In this document: one piece after another, positions 25,128 to 33,050 of the stretch
Layout: every line of letters begins with the position of its first letter
Position numbering within the stretch: the first letter of the stretch is position 1
NCBI GenBank assembly: GCA_964345235.1
Contig: CAYFQE010000003.1
Coordinates: 1 to 64,000, forward strand
Reading direction: 5' to 3'
Origin: Scatomorpha sp964345235
GTDB taxonomy: Bacteria; Bacillota; Clostridia; Oscillospirales; Oscillospiraceae
Length of the DNA stretch: 64,000 nucleotides
Translations under genes and position numbers: made by a program
The notes under the pieces: generated by a model
What the model was told of the DNA's origin: nothing
The model's database searches: none
What the model saw: only the letters and a program-made list of their open reading frames with translations

Positions 25128-26249
25128 TTAGGCCCTTATATCCGATATCCCTTCAAGCAAGGTATCGACATCATGTCTTGTTGTAAAGCGCGAGAGAGAA
25201 ACCCTGAGGCTCTGCTTCTCACCCAAAGCCTTAAAGATTAGAGGGGCGCAGTGCAGGCCTTGCCTTAAAATAATATCGTAGCTCTCTTCCAAGATAAAGC
25301 CCACGTCCTCGGGGCTCTCTCCCGGGACATTAAAGCTTAAAACGGGAGTCTTTTCGCCGAAGGGAGCTATCACACGGCAACCGAGCTCCATAAGCCCCTC
25401 AGTCATATAACTAAGCAGCGCCCTGAGCGCCTCAAAGTCCAAAGGGTTCTCCTCCGCCCAGCTTAAGGCCGCCAAAAGTCCATGGAACGAGGGCTCGTTG
25501 CCTGTACCCGCTTCAAGTCTTAGCGGCATATCATGCGGCATACCCTCGAGCTCGCTCATTATGCCCGTGCCGCCGAGGAGCAGGGGATTTAGTTGAAGTC
25601 CGTCTCTCACCCAAAGTCCGCCGGTGCCCTGAGGCCCCAACAGATATTTGTGTCCGGTGAAAGAAATCATGTCGGCGCCGAGCTCTTCGGGCTTCACATC
25701 AATAAGCCCCAAACTCTGCGAGGCATCCACAAAAACCGCAGAACCGTAGATGCGTGAAATTTCCGCGAGTGTTTTCGTGTTTGATACCGCACCCGTCACA
25801 TTAGAGGCCTGAGTCATAACCGAAAGAGCGGGTCTGAATTTCTTTGTAAGCTCTTCCCAGCTCTCGGGGATTATCCTTCCGTTTTCATCGCATTCGGCAA
25901 AATGAAGCCCGATGCCGCGCCTGTCTCTGAGCGCATAGAGCGGCCTTAAAACGCTGTTGTGTTCTGCAATCGAGGTGAGTACGCAGTCGCCCTCTTTTAA
26001 AGGAAAGCCCTGTATGCCGACATTAAGTCCCCAGCTGGCATTAGGACCCAGTGCAATGCGGTTGTGATTCTTAACTCCCATCAAAGCGGCAAGCTTTTTC
26101 CGCACTTCGTCAAAAACATCAAAGCTCTCAATGCCGCCTCTGTGCATAGCTCCGGGGGGCGCATTAAGCGCTTTCGAAACAGCCTCGGCCACACAGGGCG
26201 GCTTCGGCCAGCTTGTGGCGGCGTTGTTCAAATAAATTATGTTTTTCAT
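25128..26249 (-). CDS. class V aminotransferase (cysteine desulfurase/selenocysteine lyase-like)
   Basis: PLP enzyme of 373 residues. N-terminal YLNNAATSWPKP, PLP-lysine SFTGHKYLLGPQGTGGLW, and the C-terminal GLHCAPL loop, where the cysteine aligns with the catalytic one of SufS/CsdA-type enzymes. Plausible roles are sulfur (or selenium) supply for the terminal ligand of the molybdenum cofactor of the Mop-like enzyme, or for the radical SAM product; both are inference. The frame opens earlier, but ATG 26249 overlaps the previous stop (ATGA) and gives the family N-terminus. Confidence 0.87.
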   Translation of the reverse strand: MKNIIYLNNAATSWPKPPCVAEAVSKALNAPPGAMHRGGIESFDVFDEVRKKLAALMGVKNHNRIALGPNASWGLNVGIQGFPLKEGDCVLTSIAEHNSVLRPLYALRDRRGIGLHFAECDENGRIIPESWEELTKKFRPALSVMTQASNVTGAVSNTKTLAEISRIYGSAVFVDASQSLGLIDVKPEELGADMISFTGHKYLLGPQGTGGLWVRDGLQLNPLLLGGTGIMSELEGMPHDMPLRLEAGTGNEPSFHGLLAALSWAEENPLDFEALRALLSYMTEGLMELGCRVIAPFGEKTPVLSFNVPGESPEDVGFILEESYDIILRQGLHCAPLIFKALGEKQSLRVSLSRFTTRHDVDTLLEGISDIRA

Positions 26250-26668
26250 AGCGCGCCGTACTCCTCTAAAAGCTCCATGCATTTGATTAAAGAATCCCGC
26301 ACCATGAGCGGACAGCGCTCTACTATAAGCCCCCTGTCAAAGCCGACTATCCGAGAGCATAGAGTGCCGCCGTACTCGGCCGTGTAGTCTTCAAACCAAG
26401 CCGTGAATTTTTTTATCATCTCGTCTAAAGACTCGTGGGCAATCTCGTCGTCCTCGCCCTTGCCGGCATAGTAGGATAGCATGGCGACAGCGCCCAAATA
26501 GGCTCCGCAGAGCCCGCCGCTCCTGCCAATGCCCTCGGTAAACCCCGTCATCGACCGTATGAGGTCGGGGTCATCTTTGCCGTCGTTTTTAAGGGCAAGG
26601 CTCATGAGAATCTGCGAGCAGAAATATCCTTTTTGTCCCAGCTTAAGAATCATTTCATCAATATCCAT
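26246..26668 (-). CDS. C_GCAxxG_C_C family redox protein (DVU_1555 type)
   Basis: 140 residues, helical. It has the family cysteine pattern: GYFCSQILMSLAL, then GRSGGLCGAYLGAV (the GCAxxG-like element reads LCGAYLG), TLCSRIVG, RCPLMV and a last cysteine in IKCMEL. Family members are thought to bind a metal centre or act as electron carriers; none is well characterised. Coupled to the next gene by ATGA overlap. Confidence 0.87.
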   Translation of the reverse strand: MDIDEMILKLGQKGYFCSQILMSLALKNDGKDDPDLIRSMTGFTEGIGRSGGLCGAYLGAVAMLSYYAGKGEDDEIAHESLDEMIKKFTAWFEDYTAEYGGTLCSRIVGFDRGLIVERCPLMVRDSLIKCMELLEEYGAL

Positions 26669-26671
26669 AAA

Positions 26672-27199
26672 CTACACCCTTTCAGCGTATATGAGAAAAT
26701 AGCCTTCAAACTTATCCGAAAAATATTCCGAATAGTCCTCGTCATTCTCCCAAATCGAGCGAATCAAGTATTCTCTCCAAGCGGGAGTTTTATCGCAAAG
26801 TCCGAGTATTTTAAATCCGTTGCTTTCAAAAATCTGCTCAAGTTTTTCTACTGTTTCAAAGAAAACATCGGCCAGAAGAAGCTTGCCCCTCGGTCTTAAA
26901 ACGCGGCTCGCTTCTTTAAGAGCGGCCTCGAAATCTCCCGATATAAAAAAACTGCACTCCGATAAAACGGCATCGAAACTCTCGGAACTAAAATCGAGAG
27001 CTCTAATATCGCCGCAGACAGAGTGCGCGCTTTCTTTTTTATCAACACCGACGGCCTCAAAGCCCAAAGCTTTAAGAAAGCTCAGGCTCACGCCGCTCCC
27101 CGAGCCCATGTCCAAAATGCGGCAGGGTGAGAGCTTTGCCATGTTTAAAAGCTTTTTGGTAAACTCAAGGCCTCCCGGTCTGCGGCAGCCGGCGCTCAC
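26672..27199 (-). CDS. trsM: SAM-dependent methyltransferase, TrsM-like (DVU_1556 type)
   Basis: 175 residues with a Rossmann SAM site ILDMGSGSGVSLSFLKALG, acidic loop AVGVDKKE, and LSECSFFISGD, a family hallmark with a cysteine near the active site. The N-terminus CRRPGGLEFT is also conserved in this group. It starts at GTG 27199, overlapping the stop of the CxxC protein. The methyl acceptor is unknown; consistent linkage with TrsS suggests they act on the same molecule. Confidence 0.85.
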   Translation of the reverse strand: MSAGCRRPGGLEFTKKLLNMAKLSPCRILDMGSGSGVSLSFLKALGFEAVGVDKKESAHSVCGDIRALDFSSESFDAVLSECSFFISGDFEAALKEASRVLRPRGKLLLADVFFETVEKLEQIFESNGFKILGLCDKTPAWREYLIRSIWENDEDYSEYFSDKFEGYFLIYAERV

Positions 27200-27420
27200 T
27201 TGTCCTCCAAGACCTTTTCAACCGAGAGCACCTTGCCTGTGGCAAGCTCTTCGGGCACATATATAAAGCCGCACTCGGGGCACACGGGCATCTCAACGGG
27301 AAAAGAGTTTTCCAAATAGACGAATATGGCATCCGCCTTAATAAGCGGAACCTTGCATTTTTCGCATACGAGAGAGCCCGCAGGGTCTAATGAATAATGT
27401 TTCTTTGATCCTTCCGACAT
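27196..27420 (-). CDS. small two-CxxC redox/zinc protein (DVU_1557 type)
   Basis: 74 residues. Two CxxC pairs, CEKC and CPEC, about 30 residues apart form a zinc-ribbon or rubredoxin-like knuckle. No membrane segment. Probably a small electron or metal carrier of the pathway. It starts 4 bases after the dicluster gene and overlaps trsM by 4 bases, so stoichiometric translation is likely. Confidence 0.82.
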   Translation of the reverse strand: MSEGSKKHYSLDPAGSLVCEKCKVPLIKADAIFVYLENSFPVEMPVCPECGFIYVPEELATGKVLSVEKVLEDK

Positions 27421-27424
27421 AAAA

Positions 27425-29695
27425 TTACCTCAGCACTATCTTCATTCTGTGGCTGTATGCCCTGTGTATCAGGTATGAGTCCTCGGCTTTTTCTTCAAAC
27501 TCTATCCAAAAAGTCACATTCAAAAGCCTTAAATTTGCCGTTAAAAGGCCTGTCTCTACATTTCGAGCGGCTATCTTAGTTTTCCTGTACTCTTCTATTA
27601 CGGCTATTATATCAGAAAGCAGTATCATCCGCTCTTCCATTTTTTCGCGGACTTCATCCTTAAATTCCAGTTTAAAGTCGAGCTCAGGCATCAAAATTTC
27701 TTCCCCCTCATACTTTTTAATAAGCTCCCTCTTTAGACTCAGCCTGTTTTCCCGCCTTTTGCTTATGTCGGGCGGGGACGGCGCTTTCTTGTTGAGAACC
27801 AGCTCTAAAAGGTGAAGACTTCCGTCATTTTGTCTTGCCAGTCTGTCACGGCATGCCATGCAATAGCTGAGCATGGGTTTGTTTTCGGAGCCTAAAAGGC
27901 AGTCAGCGGCCATAAGATTTGCCATCTCGGGGTTTGCATACTGCACAAGGCCTCCAAAGCCGCAGCAGGGGCTCTTGTCCCGTCCGAGCTCGGGCTCCAG
28001 AGGTGTTAAACCGAGCTTCTTAACCAGAGCGCGAATGCCGTCTTGTATCTCGGGCTTAAAGCGGCTTGTGCAGGCGTCGTGTATATAAATTTCATCAAAA
28101 CCGAGGTCACAAGGCTCAGTTAAATCGTGCTTTAAGAATATTTCCCAAATGCCAAAGGCCTCAAGCCCCCATTCCTTAAAGAGCGCAAGACAGGAAGGAC
28201 AGGCGGCTATTATAACGGGGTTTTCAAATTCATTAATCTTTTTCTCCAAGAAGGCGCGCTGTTCCTCGTAAAGCTCTCGCCTTCCGGCCATGCGGGCAAT
28301 CTCGCCGCAGCAGGCCGAGAGTATGTGAATGTTTGGATTAAATTTTTCGAGCAGCAGCTCGTAGCAGAGCTTTACATGCTCGGGAGCGGCGGCCGTCGCC
28401 TGACAGCCGGGGAAGAAAAGGTAATCGGGCGTTATGTCTTTGGGGCCCGTGCAGAAAAAGGCATCACCGTTTGAAAAAAGCATATCCAAAAGCGCAAACT
28501 CGTGCACGGCAAGACTCAGCTTCTGCGTGTCCACCATGTTTTCCCGCGCCTTAAGTGTCACAAAGGCCATGTCATAGTCGAAGGGGCAGGTGTATTTGCA
28601 CTGACCACAGAGAGAACAGGAGTTCATAGCCTTGTTCATCATGTGGTCGCCCATTATTATCCCCGTATTGTTGTAGATTTCTCTTGTGAGCATCCGCGGA
28701 TGTTTTCCGAATTCTCTCAAATAAACACAGGATTTGCGGCATTCCTTGCACTCGCATTCAATACAGCGTCCGGCCTCTTTTTGAGCATCTTCGAGGCTGT
28801 ATCCCTCGCCCTCGGGAAGAGCTTTGCGCTCTTTGGCCTCGCTCAAATCGGTGTAAAGATTAGAGCCGACCGGACCCTCAACGCCTCTCGATTCAGCGGG
28901 GTTTAAGTCTTGAACCAGTCTGTCGGCTGTTGCGGCCGCGCGTCGGGCATTCCAAAGACTTAAAAGCACATCATCGTTTGATGCCGCCGCAATTATTCCA
29001 TCGGGCAGCATTAGGGTAATTTCGTCTAAATCGGAATCAAAATATTCAAGACGAGCGCCCAAAACATCGTAATCTTCTTTTTTAGACAGAATAGATTTTT
29101 TAGTTATCTTTTCTCCGAAGAAAAATTTTATATCCATAGAAGAGAGCTGCTCTTCTATAATTTTCATTTCCCTCTCATCCAAAAATTCTGCAGCTGCCTT
29201 TACCAGCTCCCCGATGCTTTCCTCCTCAATGTAAAAAGAGCAGGGGTAGCTCTTGCCCTCCAGTTCGGCGGCCAGAGTGAGAGTAAAAAGGCTTGCGCCG
29301 AAGACAGCGGTCGTTTTTTTCTTTTTGAATCTCAATAGTCCTCGTTTTTTGTCGGGGACTATATATTTGCACACAGCCCTTTCAAGTGCAGGTATATCTA
29401 TTCCGTCACCTATTTCCGAAAGTCTGCAGGCATCCGTGCACGGGTGCGAGCAGCCCTTGGCCAAAATAAGCGGAAAGGGCGTGATTCTGTGCAGCATTGC
29501 GGCCGCCTCTTTAAATTTGCCTTCCTTAACGCTCTTCACAAAAGCCCTAGCGTCAAGCTTCATAGGGCATGCGGCGGCACAGAAAGCCGGGTCTTCATAG
29601 CTGCAGCGACTTTCAATGTTACTTAGTTCCTCTTTTGAAAAGAGCTGTTTCTGCAAATATTTTCTTGTCGATCTTTCAACAAAATGGTCTTTCAT
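27425..29695 (-). CDS. dicluster-binding/HdrD-like fusion oxidoreductase (DVU_1558 type)
   Basis: 756 residues. Residues about 1-100 form a GltD-like dicluster domain (C31, C39, C43 and CSHPCTDAC). A shortened Rossmann region follows, whose flavin loop reads VFGASLFTLTLAAEL and lacks the GxGxxG glycines. Then come cysteine motifs CIECECKECRKSC and CSLCGQCKYTC, and two CCG domains (FFPGCQATA with SACCGEIA; IHDACTSRF with SPCCGFGG) as in HdrD/GlpC. The last 90 residues are a unique charged helical domain. It probably passes electrons from the Mop-like enzyme, but without FAD. Confidence 0.85.
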   Translation of the reverse strand: MKDHFVERSTRKYLQKQLFSKEELSNIESRCSYEDPAFCAAACPMKLDARAFVKSVKEGKFKEAAAMLHRITPFPLILAKGCSHPCTDACRLSEIGDGIDIPALERAVCKYIVPDKKRGLLRFKKKKTTAVFGASLFTLTLAAELEGKSYPCSFYIEEESIGELVKAAAEFLDEREMKIIEEQLSSMDIKFFFGEKITKKSILSKKEDYDVLGARLEYFDSDLDEITLMLPDGIIAAASNDDVLLSLWNARRAAATADRLVQDLNPAESRGVEGPVGSNLYTDLSEAKERKALPEGEGYSLEDAQKEAGRCIECECKECRKSCVYLREFGKHPRMLTREIYNNTGIIMGDHMMNKAMNSCSLCGQCKYTCPFDYDMAFVTLKARENMVDTQKLSLAVHEFALLDMLFSNGDAFFCTGPKDITPDYLFFPGCQATAAAPEHVKLCYELLLEKFNPNIHILSACCGEIARMAGRRELYEEQRAFLEKKINEFENPVIIAACPSCLALFKEWGLEAFGIWEIFLKHDLTEPCDLGFDEIYIHDACTSRFKPEIQDGIRALVKKLGLTPLEPELGRDKSPCCGFGGLVQYANPEMANLMAADCLLGSENKPMLSYCMACRDRLARQNDGSLHLLELVLNKKAPSPPDISKRRENRLSLKRELIKKYEGEEILMPELDFKLEFKDEVREKMEERMILLSDIIAVIEEYRKTKIAARNVETGLLTANLRLLNVTFWIEFEEKAEDSYLIHRAYSHRMKIVLR

Positions 29696-29714
29696 GGCAC
29701 CTCAGGCAATTCCA

Positions 29715-29746
29715 AATACAGAGGCAGGTTGCCCCGCCTCTGTATT
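29715..29746 (-). promoter_or_regulatory. stable intercistronic hairpin
   Basis: A perfect 11-base stem AATACAGAGGC/GCCTCTGTATT in the 67-base gap between the Mop-like gene and the dicluster gene. No U-run follows on the minus strand, so it more likely stabilises the 3' end of the upper cistron or sets expression ratios than ends transcription. Confidence 0.6.
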
Positions 29747-29762
29747 ATACAACTATTTTAAC

Positions 29763-32513
29763 TTACTTTTCCAGCGCTTTAATTGCTTCGAGAACATTCT
29801 CGGGTCTTGCGGGGACCTTCGTGATTCTGGCGCCGGTCGCATTGAATATGGCGTTGAGTATGGCCGGGTGCGGTGCATCCAGAGGAGCTTCGCCGCAACC
29901 GGAGGCTCCGTAGGGGCCGTTCGGGCGCGGGGTTTCAAGGTAGACAAGCTCCATGTCATCGGGAGCATCCTTTGGATAGGGGATGCCGCAAGCGACAAAG
30001 GATGTGTGTTTCTTGATATCCTCAAAGTCCTCGCTGAGAGCGAGACCGATACCTTGGACAAGTCCGCCGTAGAAGTTGCCGTCAACCGCCAGCTTGTTAA
30101 GTATGGTGCCGCAGTCTGCAACCGAGGTGAACTTCTCAACCTTAACCTTACCTGTCTCGGTGTCAACAGCGACTTCGGGCAGGAAGATTGTGTACATGTA
30201 GGCGGGGAAAGGCTCGCCCTGGCCGGTCTCCTGGTTGAGAGCGACAGAGGCGGCATAGGCGTAATGGCCGGTATAGAAAGTCTCAATGCCTTCCGCTTTC
30301 ATTTCCTCGTAGTTTCTAAATGTTCCGTCCTCGCGGCGCATTGCATTTAAAAGGTTCTCGGCTGCAATCTTTGTGGCAGAGCCTGTCATAACCGTGGAGC
30401 GGCTACCGCCGGCGGGGCCGGAGTTCGGGCAGAGCTTGGTGTCGTTCATCTTGAGTCTGATTCTCTCGGGGGTTATGCCCGCCTCGCGCAGAACGCCGTG
30501 AGCGGCTGTGAGCGTGGCGATATCGGCGCCCTGTCCGTGATCTTCCCAAGAGTTGGTCATGGTTACGGTGTTGTCGGGATTCAGCTCGGCATAGCACTCG
30601 GAAGCGTCTGCGTTGTCGAGACCGCAACCATATACGCCGAGCGAAACGCCGACACCGTATTTAATTCTGCCGTCGGAGGCTTCGTTCTTCTGGCGCACTC
30701 TCTCAACAGCCGCCTGATAGTGAGGACGAGCCAGGTCGAAGAGTTTTTCCTCGCAATATACATCGGGTCTGCAGCCTGTCGGTGTGCGAGAATCGTCCTT
30801 CTCCTTGTAGCAGTTCATGGCTCTCATCTCGAAGGGGTCAATTCCCATCTTCGCGGCCAAGCAGTCAATGGCAATATCGCTTCCCATGAAAGATTGCGGC
30901 GAACCGTATGCTCTGAAAGCGCTGCCCCAAGCGTGATTTGTGAACACGGTTGTGTTCTTGTTCCTAATGCTGGGTATGTCCAGACCGGCGCCGACGAACT
31001 GAGTCAGACGGTGAGTCAAAAGGTCGCCGAACTCGGAGTAGGGGCCGTGGTCAATGTAGTTCCTGCCCCAAAGAGCCAGGAGCTTGCCGTTGTCATCGGC
31101 CGCAAGCTTAATATTCATGAAGCCCGGACTTCTCTTACCGGTGTAGGTAATGGACTGATACATTGTGAAGTTGAGCGATACGGGCCTCTGGCAGACGAGA
31201 GCAGCAACACCCAGAAGAGCCTCGTTTGTCGGCGAGAACTTATATCCGAAAGTGCCGCCGGTGTTGTTCTGAACAAGGCGGAGCTTGTCCATGGGAACGC
31301 CTATACCGTCGGCAATCATCGGCATATGCAGGTGAATGCCTATGGACTTCGAATGAACTGTCAGCATGCCGTCCTCATCGATATATGCATAGCCGTTGTC
31401 GGGCTCGATGGTGAGGTGGGGCTGACGAGAGCAATAGCTGTTTATCTCAACTTTGTTGGATTCGGGTACGCTGTCCCAATCAAACTCTTCGCCCTTTATG
31501 CAGTTTGTTTCATAATATTCGTTGGGAATTCCGGGGTGAATCTCAATTGCATCCGGAGCAAGAGCCTCGGGCACGCTCATGTAGGCAGGAAGAACTTCCA
31601 AGTCAACCTTAACTGCGGCAGCTGCGGCTCTGGCATTCTCCTCGGTGTCGGCGGCGACTATGGCGATTGCATCGCCGAATTGGAATACTTTCTCATCGCA
31701 GAGAATGGGTCTGTCCCAACCGTCGCACTTGTTGTTGAGCGGGAGCATGACAAGTCCGTTTATGCGGTTCTTGCCGGGCACATCCTTGGCTGTGATGACT
31801 TTGAAAACGCCGGGCATCTTTTCGGCCTCGGAGGTGTCAACGCCCTTGATGTTGGCGTGCGAAACCTCGGCCTGTACAAGGGCGAGCCTCAAAGTTTCGG
31901 GTGGCATATGCAGGGCTTCGTCAGCTCCGAAGTCCCATGTGCCGGTGACTTTCATTGCGGCAGAGGGACGGGCAAAGCTTGTGCCCACTATAATATTGTC
32001 GTTGGGAGTAAAAAGGAGGTCCTCTTTGCTCTTTTCGCCCCTCAAAACTGCGGCGGCGTCCATTGTGGCGTCGATCAGGGGTTTATAACCCGTGCAACGG
32101 CAGAGGTTCCTGTTTTTGTGGAACCACTCCCTTACCTCTTCGCGAGTCGGAGATGGATTCTCGTCAAGGAGCGCCTTAGCGCTTACAATAAAGCCGGGTG
32201 AGCAGAAGCCGCACTGGGCGCAGCCGTGAGCCATCCAGGCTACCTGAACGGGATGGAGATTATCGACAGTTCCGATACCCTCAACAGTTGTAATTTCGGT
32301 ATAGTCGGGGATTCTGGAAATGGGTAGTATGCAGGCTCTTTGAACTTTGCCGTTCACAAGTACGCTGCAGGCTCCGCACTGTCCGGTTCCGCAACCGATT
32401 TTACATCCTGTGAGCAGGAGTCTGTCCCTCAAGATGGTGGAAAGCTTCTCGTCGCCATTGCATATGAGTGTGCGCTTTACACCGTTGATGTTGAACACTC
32501 TTTTGATAGACAT
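29763..32513 (-). CDS. aldehyde oxidoreductase, molybdenum-binding (Mop-like, xanthine oxidase family)
   Basis: 916 residues, one-polypeptide molybdenum hydroxylase close in plan to Desulfovibrio gigas Mop. N-terminal plant-type [2Fe-2S] domain (C41, C46, C49, C61), second [2Fe-2S] helical domain (CAQCGFCSPG and NRNLCRCTGY), then two large Moco domains. Moco-pocket motifs: GGTFGYKFSP, GSAFRAYGSPQSF, DHGQGAD, NSGPAGGSR and the catalytic-glutamate end GASGCGEAPLD. The physiological aldehyde is unknown. ATG 32513 has GAGGAGG 9 bases upstream; the longer frame has no ribosome site. First gene of the operon. Confidence 0.95.
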   Translation of the reverse strand: MSIKRVFNINGVKRTLICNGDEKLSTILRDRLLLTGCKIGCGTGQCGACSVLVNGKVQRACILPISRIPDYTEITTVEGIGTVDNLHPVQVAWMAHGCAQCGFCSPGFIVSAKALLDENPSPTREEVREWFHKNRNLCRCTGYKPLIDATMDAAAVLRGEKSKEDLLFTPNDNIIVGTSFARPSAAMKVTGTWDFGADEALHMPPETLRLALVQAEVSHANIKGVDTSEAEKMPGVFKVITAKDVPGKNRINGLVMLPLNNKCDGWDRPILCDEKVFQFGDAIAIVAADTEENARAAAAAVKVDLEVLPAYMSVPEALAPDAIEIHPGIPNEYYETNCIKGEEFDWDSVPESNKVEINSYCSRQPHLTIEPDNGYAYIDEDGMLTVHSKSIGIHLHMPMIADGIGVPMDKLRLVQNNTGGTFGYKFSPTNEALLGVAALVCQRPVSLNFTMYQSITYTGKRSPGFMNIKLAADDNGKLLALWGRNYIDHGPYSEFGDLLTHRLTQFVGAGLDIPSIRNKNTTVFTNHAWGSAFRAYGSPQSFMGSDIAIDCLAAKMGIDPFEMRAMNCYKEKDDSRTPTGCRPDVYCEEKLFDLARPHYQAAVERVRQKNEASDGRIKYGVGVSLGVYGCGLDNADASECYAELNPDNTVTMTNSWEDHGQGADIATLTAAHGVLREAGITPERIRLKMNDTKLCPNSGPAGGSRSTVMTGSATKIAAENLLNAMRREDGTFRNYEEMKAEGIETFYTGHYAYAASVALNQETGQGEPFPAYMYTIFLPEVAVDTETGKVKVEKFTSVADCGTILNKLAVDGNFYGGLVQGIGLALSEDFEDIKKHTSFVACGIPYPKDAPDDMELVYLETPRPNGPYGASGCGEAPLDAPHPAILNAIFNATGARITKVPARPENVLEAIKALEK

Positions 32514-32555
32514 TTTCTTGTATCCTCCTCGGTATAAAATTTTATTTATATTAAA

Positions 32556-32569
32556 CACAGTAAACTGTG
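32556..32569. promoter_or_regulatory. palindrome between the divergent mop and small-ORF genes
   Basis: CACAG-TAAA-CTGTG is a perfect inverted repeat, 43 bases upstream of the Mop-like start and 8 bases before the divergent -35 box. Its position suits an operator controlling one or both directions. Confidence 0.45.
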
Positions 32570-32576
32570 CTATATC

Positions 32577-32605
32577 TTGCAAAATCAAGCTCTCGGCGGT
32601 ATTAT
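32577..32605 (+). promoter_or_regulatory. promoter of the 89-aa gene
   Basis: TTGCAA (32577-32582), 17-base spacer, TATTAT (32600-32605). Predicted start about 20 bases before ATG 32632. Confidence 0.55.
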
Positions 32606-32631
32606 ATAAAAAAAGCAAAGGATGTGAGAAA

Positions 32632-32901
32632 ATGGAAAAACTTAACGCGAAAGAAATAACGGCGTCCTCTGTTACAATAGAGGCAAAGGATGCGCTTACG
32701 GGCGAAGTTGTGCGGCATGTTCTGCCGATAGACTACAGAGAAAACTCCAATTGTCTAAGGCTTATTGCCGAAAATTCCAAGGGCGAGCCGTCAGAGCTTT
32801 TCTTCTACACGATGAGCGGCCTCGGTCATGTGAAAGACATATGCGGACAGGGTGCAAATGTAGATCCTTGCGGGGGTCACAGCCCCGAGCACGAAAGCTA
32901 A
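32632..32901 (+). CDS. unknown 89-aa protein divergent from mop
   Basis: I do not recognise a family. 89 residues, soluble, first half a probable beta sheet (TASSVTIEAKDALTGEVVRHVLP), C-terminal tail with two cysteines and histidines (DICGQGANVDPCGGHSPEH) that could bind a metal. ATG 32632 is preceded by AAAGGATGTGAG. The frame is open much further upstream, but antisense to the Mop N-terminus, so the short form is taken. Its place between mop and the MobA-like gene suggests a role in the same pathway. Confidence 0.7.
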   Translation: MEKLNAKEITASSVTIEAKDALTGEVVRHVLPIDYRENSNCLRLIAENSKGEPSELFFYTMSGLGHVKDICGQGANVDPCGGHSPEHES

Positions 32902-32950
32902 TCTTTTTGTCAATGAACTAAGATAACTGTATCAGCTTTATATTTTACGG

Positions 32951-32976
32951 TCAACTTATAAATACAAATAAGTTGA
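32951..32976 (+). promoter_or_regulatory. inverted repeat upstream of the MobA/ModE-like gene
   Basis: TCAACTTAT-N8-ATAAGTTGA, perfect 9-base arms, about 75 bases before the start of a gene that carries its own ModE-like DNA-binding domain. No U-run follows, so an operator is more likely than a terminator. Autoregulation is inference. Confidence 0.45.
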
Positions 32977-33050
32977 AGTTTCTTGCCTTATAAAAGCCCG
33001 TTTTCCGGGCAAAATTCATATAAAAATGAAGATGGGAGGGAACGCTTTTC

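Noticed and set aside
30498..32201. 567-codon open frame on the plus strand
   Set aside because: It is exactly antisense to the Mop-like gene, whose domains are unmistakable. Composition bias explains the long frame.
32521..32631. Moco riboswitch upstream of mop
   Set aside because: The whole divergent gap is about 118 bases and shared by two promoters; I see no Moco-RNA core.
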